A stretch of DNA of 13,165 bases from an uncultured Woeseiaceae bacterium (GTDB lineage Bacteria > Pseudomonadota > Gammaproteobacteria > Woeseiales > Woeseiaceae): positions 1 to 13,165 of the forward strand of contig CAMYMP010000675.1 in the NCBI GenBank assembly GCA_947259435.1. Direction: 5' to 3'. The notes beneath the pieces are model-generated. The model ran no database searches, was not told the origin of the DNA, and saw nothing but the letters and a program-made list of their open reading frames with translations. How positions within the stretch are numbered: the stretch's first letter is position 1; each line of letters begins with the position of its first letter. This document shows, piece by piece, positions 1-8,362 of the stretch. The position numbers and the translations under genes are program-made.

Positions 1-382
1 CATACGCTGCCTCAGCGACGTCTTCGAGCGTCAGTGTTGGAAAGCTCAGCCGGTAGACCTTACCCGTCGCGGGATTGACCGAAGCAGGTCCCGTGGAGCC
101 GAAACAACTGCCAAGCGAATTGACGCAGATAATGTAATAACTATTCGAGTCGAGCGGCAAACCCGGGCCGATCATGTCCTCCCACCAGCCGGCGGAAAGA
201 TCCTCAGCGGAGGAAGCGGCATGAGCTGATGGCGACAGACCGCTGAAAATCAGGATGCCGTTGCTGCGGGACTCGTTGAGCTCGCCCCAGGTTTCGTAGG
301 CCAATGTCGGCGACTCGAGATGCCCGGCGCGGTGCATCTGGAAACGTCCTTCCAACGTGACGGTTTTTGTTGCAGGGCCCAT
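1..382 (-). CDS. metX: MetX-family serine/homoserine O-acyltransferase (5' part, cut by window edge)
   Basis: Translation of the minus strand from ATG at 382 is open for 127 codons to the window edge; the C-terminal two thirds, with the nucleophilic Ser elbow and catalytic Asp/His, lie outside. Visible motifs: AYETWGELN near residues 28-36, GLSPSAHA at 48-55, GWWEDMIGPG at 65-74, CVNSLGSC at 86-93 and GSTGPAS at 95-101. These are the N-terminal signatures of the alpha/beta-hydrolase MetX family, which acylates homoserine (methionine pathway) or L-serine (cysteine pathway). From memory, the GLSPxAHA, NSLGSC and YRL-FP versions match the Xanthomonas serine O-succinyltransferase branch better than classical homoserine acetyltransferases, so either substrate is possible. 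The start is supported by GGAG seven bases upstream. It lies 79 bases downstream of der on the same strand and may have its own promoter. Family call is strong; substrate is uncertain. Confidence 0.88.
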   Translation of the reverse strand, partial: MGPATKTVTLEGRFQMHRAGHLESPTLAYETWGELNESRSNGILIFSGLSPSAHAASSAEDLSAGWWEDMIGPGLPLDSNSYYIICVNSLGSCFGSTGPASVNPATGKVYRLSFPTLTLEDVAEAAY

Positions 383-408
383 CGACGAGCTCCGGTTGCG
401 TTAGGGCA

Positions 409-437
409 CTTATATCATGCTTGTCCCCCGCTGTTTA
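409..437 (-). promoter_or_regulatory. candidate sigma-70 promoter for the metX-type gene
   Basis: On the minus strand, TAAACA (437-432, four of six matches to the -35 consensus) is separated by 17 bases from TATAAG (414-409, five of six matches to -10). It lies in the der-metX gap, about 27 bases before the start codon. Seen by eye only, with no transcript evidence. Confidence 0.38.
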
Positions 438-458
438 ACTCTGCTTCAGGGCAGCGGG
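427..458 (-). terminator. hairpin after der, possible weak or processing terminator
   Basis: CCCGCTG (427-433) pairs perfectly with CAGCGGG (452-458) around an 18-base loop, directly behind the der stop codon. In the direction of der transcription no U-run follows; the T-rich side is on the plus strand, where no gene ends. It may be a Rho-type or RNA-processing hairpin. It also overlaps the candidate -35 box of the metX-type gene. Confidence 0.3.
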
Positions 459-461
459 CTT

Positions 462-1862
462 CTATTTCTTGACGTGCTTCATGAGCCGCCTGCGCTTGCT
501 CTCCTGGCGCGGCGTCAGCTTGTTGCGTCTTCCCTTGAATGGATTCTTGCTGGTCTTGAAACTCAGTCGCACGGGCGTGCCCTTCAGCTTGAACGCCTTG
601 CGGAAGCGATTGATCAGGTAGCGACGATAAGCCTCCGGTACGCGCTCGGTCTGATTGCCGTGTATAACAATCACGGGCGGATTGCGACCACCCTGGTGCG
701 CATAGCGCAGGCGGATTCGACGTCCGCGCACGAGCGGTGGTGGATGTGCCGTCACGGCACTCTCGAGTTCGCGCGTCAACTCCGTTGTCGACAGATCGCG
801 GGTTGCGGCACGATAGGCACGTTCGACGGCCGGCAACAGATCGCCAACCGCAGTACCGTGCAATGCTGAAATCGTGATGCGTTCGGCAAAGTCCAGAAAC
901 GGCAGGCGCCGGTCGAGTTCATCGCGCACGTGCTTGCGATCGGACGACGACAGCCCGTCCCACTTGTTCGTCACGACGACAAGTGCCCGGCCGCGCTCCA
1001 GCACGAGACCCAGCAGGCTAACGTCTTGCTCGGTGACGCCTTCGTGCGCATCCAGCACGGCAATGACGACGTGCGCACTCTCGATCGCCTGCAGGGCCTT
1101 GACGATACTGAACTTCTCGATGGCCTCGTGCACTTTGGCCTTGCGCCGGATACCCGCCGTATCGATCAGCTCGTACTTGCGATCGTTACGATCGAACGGC
1201 ACGGACACACTGTCGCGCGTCGTCCCCGGCTGATCGAAAACGACAAGACGCTCTTCGCCGATCAGGCGATTGATCAGCGTAGACTTGCCGACATTCGGTC
1301 GACCGACGACAGCAATGCGTAATGCGAATTCGTCATCCTCGTAAGCCGGCAGAACTTCGTCGAATTCGTCTGGCTCGAAATCTGCAAGCACGGCTTCCAT
1401 CAAGGCCTTCACACGGTCGCCGTGCGCCGCGGATATTGCCAGGGGTTCGCCGATGCCGAGACCGTGAAATTCGCTCGATGCTATTGCACTGTCGAGGCCC
1501 TCTGCTTTGTTGACTACAAGCCAGGTCTTTTTCGCGTTTTTTCGCGCAAGCTCTGCAACGTGTTCGTCAGCCGCGGTCAGGCCTTCCCTGCCATCCACCA
1601 TAATTATCGCCACATCGGCCTCTTCGAGCGCCCGTACAGTCTGCTCGACCTTGAGTCCTTCGATGCCGACTTCGCCACCAGCGACGCCGCCGGTATCGAT
1701 GGCGAGATAAGGTATGGGACCGAGCTTGCCGAAGCCGTACTGGCGATCGCGCGTCAACCCCGGGTAGTCGGCGACAAGAGCATCTCGCGAGCGCGTAAGC
1801 CGATTAAACAGCGTCGACTTGCCGACATTCGGACGGCCAATCAGCGCAATAACAGGAAGCAT
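462..1862 (-). CDS. der: Der (EngA), double-domain ribosome-assembly GTPase
   Basis: Der is an essential GTPase that binds the 50S subunit during late ribosome assembly. The 466-residue protein has the full family layout: first G domain with Walker A GRPNVGKS at residues 9-16, DTGG at 56-59 and the G4 element NKAE at 118-121; an acidic linker around 163-178; a second G domain with GRPNVGKS at 187-194, DTAG at 234-237 and NKWD at 299-302; then a basic KH-like C-terminal domain ending in Lys/Arg-rich residues. The first G4 motif carries Glu where NKxD is usual, a mild substitution. The ATG is fixed by [12 protein letters not shown], typical of Der N-termini; no good Shine-Dalgarno is visible, so translation may be coupled to bamB 24 bases upstream. 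The bamB-der order is conserved in gammaproteobacteria. Confidence 0.97.
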   Translation of the reverse strand: MLPVIALIGRPNVGKSTLFNRLTRSRDALVADYPGLTRDRQYGFGKLGPIPYLAIDTGGVAGGEVGIEGLKVEQTVRALEEADVAIIMVDGREGLTAADEHVAELARKNAKKTWLVVNKAEGLDSAIASSEFHGLGIGEPLAISAAHGDRVKALMEAVLADFEPDEFDEVLPAYEDDEFALRIAVVGRPNVGKSTLINRLIGEERLVVFDQPGTTRDSVSVPFDRNDRKYELIDTAGIRRKAKVHEAIEKFSIVKALQAIESAHVVIAVLDAHEGVTEQDVSLLGLVLERGRALVVVTNKWDGLSSSDRKHVRDELDRRLPFLDFAERITISALHGTAVGDLLPAVERAYRAATRDLSTTELTRELESAVTAHPPPLVRGRRIRLRYAHQGGRNPPVIVIHGNQTERVPEAYRRYLINRFRKAFKLKGTPVRLSFKTSKNPFKGRRNKLTPRQESKRRRLMKHVKK

Positions 1863-1886
1863 CGGATCAGACCCGCGTACGGGACC

Positions 1887-3002
1887 TCAGGCGCCTTCGT
1901 CTGAGATGTCCGGTGCGTTGCGCTTGCGTTTTGGCTCCTGCACGACGAAAGCGGATACGGTGCCGGCATCGCTTTGCACATACAGGCGATCAGCGACGAC
2001 TATCGGTTCGTTAGAGATGGCCTGCCCGCCGACCTTCACGCGAGCCACGGGATTCCCGTCGAAATTGCTGAAGAAGTGCAAATAGCCTTCGAGGTCACCG
2101 ACGACCACTGTAGTCTGAAATGCAATGGGTACGGTAGGCTCGCGCCGCAGCAACGAGGTCTGACGCCAGGTTTCGTCGCCGGAACGACGCGTCAATGCAA
2201 TGACGGCGCCTTCCGCGTCGACCGTATACACGTTGTTCCAGTCGGCGGAGACGCCTTCGAAGGACGATACGTCGCGGGACCACAAGATCTGACCCGATTC
2301 CGAAGCGATCGCGGCAATATCGCCCTGATACCCGGCCGCATACACATCCGGGCCCACAACACTGATCATGCCGTCGATGTCGGCCAGCCGTTCAAGATCC
2401 GACCGTCCAGTAGGCGGTGACAACATCGTCTCCCACTCAATGTCGCCGGTCGATAGATTGACAGCGAGAAGCCGACCGTTATCGAATCCGCCAATAACGG
2501 ACGTGCCGGCAAGCACCGGCGACGCCGATCCCCGCATTGTCAGCCTGGGCGTAGACTGTTCGACAATCCAGCGCTCGCTGCCATCGAATGCGGATAAACC
2601 GCGCAGACGATTGTCAATCGTAATCGCTATCACAAGATCGTCTTTGATTAACGGCGTGGCAAGCGATTCACCACCGACATTGACGCGCCACAATTCATCG
2701 CCCGAATCAGCATTCAGAGCGATGAGGTCGCCGTCGCCCGCACCAACAACGACCAGTCCTTCGCCAACACCCGGGCCTGAAGATAATTCGATTTCCAACT
2801 TGCTACGCCAGAACTCCTTGCCCGATTCCGAGTCAGCGCCGACATTCGCGCTCCACAGTCTCTTGACCTGAACCGTTGTCTTGATGTCGGTGAGTTTCGT
2901 CGGTTCGAGGTCTTTCTCGTCGTCATCACCGCCGAACAGGCCGCAGGCCGACAGGGCGAGCGCCGCCGCGACAATGCCAATGGAGCGCATTGCCATCGTC
3001 AT
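1887..3002 (-). CDS. bamB: BamB, outer-membrane beta-barrel assembly lipoprotein
   Basis: BamB is the beta-propeller lipoprotein of the BAM complex, which inserts beta-barrel proteins into the outer membrane. The 371-residue product starts with a lipoprotein signal (hydrophobic stretch, lipobox LSAC, Cys20). Gly follows the Cys, so the protein should go to the outer membrane. The rest has repeated PQQ-type blades such as GDLIALNADSGDELWRV (about residues 112-128) and GRLLAVNLSTGDIEWE. A basic, charged tail follows the last blade. ATG at 3002 overlaps the yfgM stop (ATGA, 2999-3002) and has GGAG seven bases upstream, so translational coupling is likely. Length is slightly below E. coli BamB (392). 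Confidence 0.95.
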   Translation of the reverse strand: MTMAMRSIGIVAAALALSACGLFGGDDDEKDLEPTKLTDIKTTVQVKRLWSANVGADSESGKEFWRSKLEIELSSGPGVGEGLVVVGAGDGDLIALNADSGDELWRVNVGGESLATPLIKDDLVIAITIDNRLRGLSAFDGSERWIVEQSTPRLTMRGSASPVLAGTSVIGGFDNGRLLAVNLSTGDIEWETMLSPPTGRSDLERLADIDGMISVVGPDVYAAGYQGDIAAIASESGQILWSRDVSSFEGVSADWNNVYTVDAEGAVIALTRRSGDETWRQTSLLRREPTVPIAFQTTVVVGDLEGYLHFFSNFDGNPVARVKVGGQAISNEPIVVADRLYVQSDAGTVSAFVVQEPKRKRNAPDISDEGA

Positions 3003-3745
3003 TCGGACTCTCCGGCCTCATCGTCAGACACTGGTTCGGCATCAGGCTCGGTCACAGCGTCAGGACCCGCGGCACTGGCTTCGGGCTCGGCGCCACCGGC
3101 TTCAGGCGTATCAGGCTGCTCGTCCGGGAGATCGATCAGCTTCATCTGCACCAGTCCGCGATTGACCGTCTGCGAGGTATCGGCCAATGCAAGGCGATAC
3201 GACTCGCCCGCCGCCTCGACCTGGCCGAGCGCCGCATATGCGTCACCGAGAGCTTCCGCATACAATCCCGCAAACGCCTTGTTGTCCTGGCCAACGAGTA
3301 AATCGATCACTTCCTGGGGCTTGTCCTGATAAAGCAGCACGCGCGCGAGCCGCAGTCGTCCGACATGCCTGAGAGCGCCGTTACCACGCATCTCGAGAAG
3401 CTCTCGTAGAACATCGGCAGCATCCTGGTCCTGGTTCTTGTCCATATAGAGGCGCGCCATCGCGAGTCTCGACTGGGCAGCATAGGACGTGTTGGCATAA
3501 TTGTTGGCAAGTTCATCGGCGACAAGCTCGGCATCGTCCAGGTCGCCTTCGAATACGTGTCCGGCAAGCGATTCGAACAGCGCCGATGCCTCCACCTCCG
3601 CCGTCAGCTTGTTACTTTTGTATTGGTTAAAGCCGACCATTAAAGCCACGGCGATGACAACGCCCGCGATTACGTAGCGCCCGTAATCGGCCCACCACGC
3701 GCGTATCTCTTCGAGCTGTTCTTTTTCTGACTGTAAATCATCCAC
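2999..3745 (-). CDS. yfgM: YfgM-like membrane-anchored TPR protein (periplasmic chaperone network)
   Basis: YfgM is an inner-membrane protein with a periplasmic TPR domain. In E. coli it works with PpiD at the SecYEG exit. Here, a short cytoplasmic start (MDDLQSEKEQLEEIRAWWAD) is followed by one membrane helix (about residues 24-40, YVIAGVVIAVALMVGF) and a TPR-like region to about residue 205. The last 38 or so residues are a low-complexity tail rich in Pro, Glu, Asp and Ala, making the protein 248 residues against about 206 in E. coli. The start is GTG at 3745, with AAGGG eight bases upstream. It sits between hisS (29-base gap) and bamB (4-base overlap), the conserved order. The family call rests on topology, length and position. 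Confidence 0.88.
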   Translation of the reverse strand: MDDLQSEKEQLEEIRAWWADYGRYVIAGVVIAVALMVGFNQYKSNKLTAEVEASALFESLAGHVFEGDLDDAELVADELANNYANTSYAAQSRLAMARLYMDKNQDQDAADVLRELLEMRGNGALRHVGRLRLARVLLYQDKPQEVIDLLVGQDNKAFAGLYAEALGDAYAALGQVEAAGESYRLALADTSQTVNRGLVQMKLIDLPDEQPDTPEAGGAEPEASAAGPDAVTEPDAEPVSDDEAGESE

Positions 3746-3774
3746 TGCTATTGCCCTTAAAAATTCTCTGTCGC

Positions 3775-5055
3775 CTATCCTGCGACGGTTTTTCCTAGTC
3801 GCCCCGCCAACGTTTCCGCGAGCGCGTCAACTGCAATACTGCTTTGATCTTCCTTACTGCGTAATGGTTTCAAACCCACACATTTATCGGCGATCTCCTG
3901 CTCACCAAGAATCAACGCGTATGTAGCGTTGCTCTTGTCCGCACGCTTGAGCTGCGACTTAAAACTGCCGCCGCCAAGGTTTGATTCGACCCTGATGCCT
4001 GAAATCCTGTCGCGCAGTTCTTCCGCGAGCGCGAATGCCTGAGTAACGGCGCAATCGCCCACTGCCACGACGTAAACATCGGCATCTGCCGCCGGCGCCT
4101 CGGCTCCGCAAGCCGCAAACAAGGCGACGAGACGTTCGATACCCATCGCCCAGCCAACGGCCGGCGTCGGCCGTCCGCCGAGCTTTTCGACAAGTCCATC
4201 GTAGCGGCCTCCTGAACAGACCGCGCCCTGCGAACCCAGCGCATCGGTAACCCACTCGAATACCGTGCGGCTGTAATAGTCAAGACCGCGAACCAGCCGC
4301 GGATTGATGGTGTAGTCTACTCCAGCAGCCTCCAGTAATCCCTTAAGTGCCTGAAAATGCTCTGAAGATTCCTCATCCAGGAAGTCCAGCATGACAGGTG
4401 CCGCGGCCACGATCTGCTGCATATCCGGATTCTTGCTATCGAGAATCCGCAGCGGATTCTGCTCGAGGCGCCGAATACTATCCTCATCAAGCTCACTTTT
4501 CACGCCGGAGAAGTACTCGACAAGCGTCTCACGATAGCGGGCACGCGAATCAGCCGTCCCGAGGGAGTTGATCTCCAGCGTCAGGCGCGACAAGCCGAGT
4601 GTGCGCCACATCCTGGCGCACATAATAATTAGTTCGGCATCAACATCCGGGCCTTCGAAGCCCAGCGCCTCGACGTCGAACTGGTGGAACTGCCGATAAC
4701 GGCCTTTTTGAGGCTTTTCGTAGCGAAACATCGGGCCGGACGTCCAGAGCTTCTGCCGTTGATTGTGCAGCAGGCCGTTGCTTATGCCCGCGCGGACCAC
4801 GCTTGCCGTCGCTTCCGGACGCAGCGTCAGGCTCTCGCCGTTGCGATCGGGAAACGTGTACATTTCCTTTTCGACGATATCGGTGACTTCGCCAATCGAA
4901 CGGCGAAACAGTTCCGTGTGCTCGAGCAGAGGCAGGCGAATTTCGTCATAGCCGTATGACTGCACGATGTCCTGTACAACAGACTCGAGATATCGCCACG
5001 TGCCCGATACGTCAGGCAGGATATCGTTCATTCCTCGTATGGCGCGCGGTTTCAC
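3775..5055 (-). CDS. hisS: histidyl-tRNA synthetase
   Basis: HisS charges tRNA-His with histidine. The 426-residue protein has class II synthetase motifs in order: [10 protein letters not shown] at residues 5-14, motif 2 region LTLRPEATA at 77-85, the [13 protein letters not shown] block near 117-129, the histidine-A signatures [15 protein letters not shown] and GGRYDGLV, motif 3 [11 protein letters not shown], and a C-terminal anticodon-binding domain with [14 protein letters not shown]. The RPEAT version (Ala for the usual Gly of RPEGT) is a small variation. The GTG start gives the short leader KPRAIRGMN expected of the family; the only nearby ATG lies inside that conserved block. No clear Shine-Dalgarno is seen. 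rodZ ends 9 bases upstream, and ispG, usual between them in E. coli, is missing. Confidence 0.97.
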   Translation of the reverse strand: MKPRAIRGMNDILPDVSGTWRYLESVVQDIVQSYGYDEIRLPLLEHTELFRRSIGEVTDIVEKEMYTFPDRNGESLTLRPEATASVVRAGISNGLLHNQRQKLWTSGPMFRYEKPQKGRYRQFHQFDVEALGFEGPDVDAELIIMCARMWRTLGLSRLTLEINSLGTADSRARYRETLVEYFSGVKSELDEDSIRRLEQNPLRILDSKNPDMQQIVAAAPVMLDFLDEESSEHFQALKGLLEAAGVDYTINPRLVRGLDYYSRTVFEWVTDALGSQGAVCSGGRYDGLVEKLGGRPTPAVGWAMGIERLVALFAACGAEAPAADADVYVVAVGDCAVTQAFALAEELRDRISGIRVESNLGGGSFKSQLKRADKSNATYALILGEQEIADKCVGLKPLRSKEDQSSIAVDALAETLAGRLGKTVAG

Positions 5056-5064
5056 AGTCGTCTG

Positions 5065-5904
5065 TTACGGTTTCACTATTGTCAGGCGCGCAGTTCGGCT
5101 GCCTGGATTTGACGCAAAGACCGGATAGTCATTGCCGTCGACGCGAACGCTGACATTTTCAGCGTTGCCAAACAACACCGCAAACGGTGCCTGCCCCTTC
5201 AACTCGACGTCGTTACCCGTTCTGCCCATATCGAAAAAGATCCGTTTGCCTGTCGCGTCACTGATTTCGGTCCAGCAGTCTCCGGAAAAACTTAGTGTTA
5301 TGAGTGTCTCTCCGTCCGCGGCCGGGACAGGCTCCGGCGGCGGCTCACTTACCAGCGGCGCCGACTCCTCCGGAGCTTGTTCGGCGGCGCCGATGACGAG
5401 CTGCTCGGTGGCGGTTGGCGTATCCACAGTCTGCTCGGGCACGATCGGCGCCTTGTTGGCGGATTCTGGCGTCATGCGCGTTTCCGACTCCACAACGAAC
5501 CACCAGTAGGACGCAACGGCGACGATAATCACAACGATCACGGCAACCCACGGCCCGGGTGACACTTCGCGGCGAACCCTGGATCGTTTCACTGCGACAA
5601 CCGGAGGCATGGGCTCCGATCGCGTCATCTGATAGTAGTCAGCAAAAACATCATCGGCATCAACGCCGACGAGCTGCGCGTATTTGCGCAAATGACCTTT
5701 CGCAAAGACCGGGGCGCCAAGCAAGTCGAACTCATTACGCTCGAGCGCGCGAACCTTTGCCTCGTCGAGGTGCAACTCCTTGGCAACCTCGAGCACACTG
5801 ATCTGCTGCTCGCGCCGCGCCTCGGCAAGGCGTTCGCCGCCGCGGGGACCTTCGGGCTCGGCCTCAGGCTTTTTTTCGCGAGGTTTGTCCTGCTCGTCGC
5901 TCAT
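5065..5904 (-). CDS. rodZ: RodZ, cell-shape protein linking MreB to the envelope
   Basis: RodZ anchors MreB filaments and supports rod shape. Three parts are visible in the 279 residues: a cytoplasmic HTH domain (about 23-92, with AEARREQQISVLEVAKELHL and the FAKGHLRKYAQLVGVD block typical of RodZ), a single membrane helix (about 119-138, ending YWWFVV), a Pro/Glu/Ala-rich periplasmic linker (about 140-200), and a C-terminal beta domain (DUF4115-like) starting LITLSFSGDCWTEISDATG. An acidic/basic leader precedes the HTH. The gene lies 2 bases after pilW, in the usual pilW-rodZ order. E. coli RodZ is longer (337), mainly because of its linker. Confidence 0.95.
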   Translation of the reverse strand: MSDEQDKPREKKPEAEPEGPRGGERLAEARREQQISVLEVAKELHLDEAKVRALERNEFDLLGAPVFAKGHLRKYAQLVGVDADDVFADYYQMTRSEPMPPVVAVKRSRVRREVSPGPWVAVIVVIIVAVASYWWFVVESETRMTPESANKAPIVPEQTVDTPTATEQLVIGAAEQAPEESAPLVSEPPPEPVPAADGETLITLSFSGDCWTEISDATGKRIFFDMGRTGNDVELKGQAPFAVLFGNAENVSVRVDGNDYPVFASNPGSRTARLTIVKP

Positions 5905-5906
5905 TC

Positions 5907-6674
5907 CTATCCCGATTCAAGAATACTGCGTGCTTCGCGGGACTCAGGAAACTGGCGCAGAATCTGGTTCGAATACTCGGTCTGCGCGCGCCGGTCACCT
6001 AGTTCCCGCTCAATGCGGACGCCGAGATACAACACCGGCGCGGACGGCACATTGCTGCTCAGGTAGCGCTGCAGGAATGCGCGCGCACTCATGTAGTCTT
6101 CCGCGTTGAACTTCAACAGACTCAGCTGCAAGAGAGCCTCGCCATAGTCGCTCTTTCGATCCAGGGCTTGACGGAAATAGGTTTCGGCTTGAGCCGCATC
6201 CGGCTTCTGTGCCATGCAGACACCGGCGTTGGTCAGCATTATTTCGGCGTTGTCATTCTCGGGAACTTTGATTGCCCGGTCGAAGTGCTTTTGCGCCTCA
6301 TCGAAGCGACTTTGTCCACACAGAAACACCGCGTACGCATTTTGAACATTGTAGTCTCGAGGCGCGATGCGAACTGCTTTTTCATAGGCTTCGGTGGCAA
6401 GGCGCAGATTGCCGAGTTTTTCGTAAGTCAGAGCCAGCGTCGAATAAGCGGTCGCGTTTCTTGGATCGATTTCGATCGATCCCAGAAGTCGGTCACGAGC
6501 AAGCTCGTAGTTGCCGTTGCGGTAGTAACGAGCACCGAGTTCGTAATTCAGCTGTGCCGCATCGGCCTCGTTCGCATCGGGATTCACGCCACCAGTTGTT
6601 GTCGTAGTCTGCACGCAACCCATCAGCAGCAAACTTGCAGTCAGTCCTGTCAACACCCTTTCACTAATATTCAC
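5907..6674 (-). CDS. pilW: PilW/PilF, type IV pilus pilotin-like TPR lipoprotein
   Basis: PilW (PilF in Pseudomonas) is an outer-membrane TPR lipoprotein needed for assembly or stability of the PilQ secretin of type IV pili. The 255-residue product has a lipoprotein signal with lipobox LMGC (Cys20) and then at least four TPR units from about residue 40, e.g. QLNYELGARYYRNGNYELAR and AYSTLALTYEKLGNLRLAT. The GTG start at 6674 overlaps the rlmN stop by four bases (GTGA), so translation is probably coupled. A G-rich stretch 7-14 bases upstream could serve as ribosome binding site. Position between rlmN and rodZ is the conserved one. Whether this organism makes type IV pili cannot be seen here. 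Confidence 0.93.
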   Translation of the reverse strand: MNISERVLTGLTASLLLMGCVQTTTTTGGVNPDANEADAAQLNYELGARYYRNGNYELARDRLLGSIEIDPRNATAYSTLALTYEKLGNLRLATEAYEKAVRIAPRDYNVQNAYAVFLCGQSRFDEAQKHFDRAIKVPENDNAEIMLTNAGVCMAQKPDAAQAETYFRQALDRKSDYGEALLQLSLLKFNAEDYMSARAFLQRYLSSNVPSAPVLYLGVRIERELGDRRAQTEYSNQILRQFPESREARSILESG

Positions 6675-7798
6675 AGCGTTGCCACCCCCAGTTTCCTATC
6701 TCTCAGCTTCTTTTCACCCAGTCGGACGCGGACCCGATCACTCACTTTACCAGCCAATTGACCACATGCTGCATCGATATCGTCACCGCGCGTCTTGCGC
6801 GTCGTGGCGACTACGCCCTTCTTCCTCAGCCGGTTCTGAAACCGTGTAATCGTATCGGCCTCGGAGCGGGAAAAATCATTTCCTTCGAACGGATTGAAAG
6901 GAATCAGGTTGACCTTGGCAGGTTTGCCTGTCAGAAGCTGATATAGCTGATCGGCATGCTCGGGCGAATCGTTGATATCACGCAGCATCACGTATTCGAA
7001 CGTTATGAATCGATTCGCACGCTTCTCTGCATAGCGCCAGCACGCATCGAGCAGTGTTTCAATAGGATGCAACTTGTTGATGGGCACCAACTCATTACGC
7101 AGCGAGTCATTGGGCGCATGCAGGGAAACCGCGAGCGATACGTTGCACTCGTCGCCCAGGCGGTCGATGTTCGGCACCAGTCCCGAAGTGCTGACGGTTA
7201 CACGACGATGAGAAATACCGTAGGCCAGATCGGAAATCAGCAGTTCGATCGCTGGAACGACATTACGATAGTTGGCCAGCGGCTCACCCATCCCCATAAA
7301 CACGACGTTCGTCACCGCGAAGTCGGCAGCATCGTTATCGCGGCGTGGCAAAGCCTGATTCGCGTGCCAGACCTGGCCGACGATCTCGGCGGCGCTCAGG
7401 TTGCGATTGAATCCCTGCGCGCCGGTCGCGCAAAACGCACAGTCGAGTGCGCAGCCGACCTGCGAGGATATGCAAAGCGTGCCCCGATCCGGCTCCGGAA
7501 TAAAAACCGCTTCAACCGCCTGGCCATATCCGCTTTCGAACAGCCACTTGACGGTACCGTCCTTTGAGTCGTGCCGCGACAAAACTTCAGGCAGCTGGAT
7601 GTAAGTCGACTCGTGTAACTTCTGTCGCAATGATTTCGACAGGTCGGTCATCTCGTCGAAGTCGGTAATGCCACGCTGATACACCCATCGCATCAGCTGT
7701 CTCGCGTGAAACGGCTTCTCGCCAAAATCGGTAAACAGCGACTCGAGAGCGCCCTGTGGCATCCCGAGCAGATTCACTTTGTCAGTCTGAGCCGGCAA
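6671..7798 (-). CDS. rlmN: RlmN, dual 23S rRNA/tRNA adenine C2-methyltransferase
   Basis: RlmN is a radical-SAM enzyme that methylates A2503 of 23S rRNA and A37 of some tRNAs. All key residues are visible in the 375-residue protein: the radical-SAM triad CALDCAFC (Cys116, Cys120, Cys123), the two methyl-transfer cysteines (Cys109 in TLCISSQVGC, and Cys345 in DAACGQLAG), plus GMGEPL and SLHAPND blocks. The most likely start is TTG at 7798: AGGGA lies six bases upstream and the resulting N-terminus reaches the KVNLLGM segment shared with E. coli KINLLDL. GTG at 7777 would cut into that segment. ndk ends nine bases upstream and pilW overlaps its stop, so it belongs to a packed transcription unit. 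Confidence 0.97.
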   Translation of the reverse strand: MPAQTDKVNLLGMPQGALESLFTDFGEKPFHARQLMRWVYQRGITDFDEMTDLSKSLRQKLHESTYIQLPEVLSRHDSKDGTVKWLFESGYGQAVEAVFIPEPDRGTLCISSQVGCALDCAFCATGAQGFNRNLSAAEIVGQVWHANQALPRRDNDAADFAVTNVVFMGMGEPLANYRNVVPAIELLISDLAYGISHRRVTVSTSGLVPNIDRLGDECNVSLAVSLHAPNDSLRNELVPINKLHPIETLLDACWRYAEKRANRFITFEYVMLRDINDSPEHADQLYQLLTGKPAKVNLIPFNPFEGNDFSRSEADTITRFQNRLRKKGVVATTRKTRGDDIDAACGQLAGKVSDRVRVRLGEKKLRDRKLGVATL

Positions 7799-7807
7799 TG
7801 CTATTCC

Positions 7808-8239
7808 CTATCGTGTCCGCGGGCAGACGCCGTCGTCGCCGAAAAAGAACGCGATCTCGACAGCAGCCGTATCCGCTCCGTCCGAGCCATGCACGATGTT
7901 CTCCTCGATACTCTCGGCAAAATCCGCGCGAATCGTCCCCGGATCGGCATCGGCAGGATTGGTGGCGCCCATGATCTCACGGTTTTTCGCGATCGCGTTC
8001 TCGCCCTGCAAAACCTGGACCATAACCGGGCCGGACGTCATGTAGCTGACCAGATCATTGAAAAATGGCCGTTCTTTATGCACCGCGTAAAAGCCCTGAG
8101 CCTGATCTGTCGACAACTGCATCATCCTGGCTGCAACGATTTCGAGTCCCGCCTTTTCGAAGCGCCCGTAAATGTCGCCAATCAGATTCTTTTGCACACC
8201 ATCGGGTTTGATAATGGAGAGCGTTTGCTCGGAGGCCAT
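7808..8239 (-). CDS. ndk: nucleoside diphosphate kinase
   Basis: Ndk balances nucleoside triphosphates by moving the gamma phosphate through a phospho-histidine. The 143-residue protein matches the standard bacterial length and shows SIIKPDGV with Lys11, the RPFF block, and the active-site NIVHGSD with His117. The C-terminus ([10 protein letters not shown]) is a little unlike the common FFF-xxE-x ending but is not truncated. ATG at 8239 has AGGA seven bases upstream. It is the first gene of the packed ndk-to-der run, separated from iscA by a 123-base gap, so a promoter or processing site in that gap is expected, though I could not identify a convincing one. Confidence 0.98.
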   Translation of the reverse strand: MASEQTLSIIKPDGVQKNLIGDIYGRFEKAGLEIVAARMMQLSTDQAQGFYAVHKERPFFNDLVSYMTSGPVMVQVLQGENAIAKNREIMGATNPADADPGTIRADFAESIEENIVHGSDGADTAAVEIAFFFGDDGVCPRTR

Positions 8240-8317
8240 ACGTAGTTCCTTTCAGGTTAAAGAGGTGTCAAGGCGCTGCTCAAACCGGGCCCTGACCTCT
8301 CGGATATGATATTGACA

Positions 8318-8335
8318 CCCGGCGTCGATGCCGGG
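8318..8335 (-). terminator. GC-rich hairpin in iscA-ndk gap, possible terminator or attenuator
   Basis: CCCGGC (8318-8323) and GCCGGG (8330-8335) form a perfect six-base stem with a six-base loop, 27 bases after the iscA stop codon. The following minus-strand bases are TGTCAATATC, so there is no real U-run. It may stabilise the 3' end of the isc transcript or reduce read-through into ndk. The rest of the gap (8240-8362) holds no ORF and no clear -10/-35 pair. Confidence 0.35.
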
Positions 8336-8362
8336 CCTTGGACGTAAACGCTTAATTTTACT

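Noticed and set aside
417..869. Plus-strand open frame opposite der, and similar long frames opposite hisS, iscS, rlmN and bamB
   Set aside because: They lie fully antisense to strongly recognised genes, have no family motifs, and arise from GC-rich codon structure.
8243..8271. TTGACA upstream of ndk as a -35 box
   Set aside because: At 16-18 bases downstream there is no -10-like hexamer, and the start codon and ribosome binding site already occupy that place.
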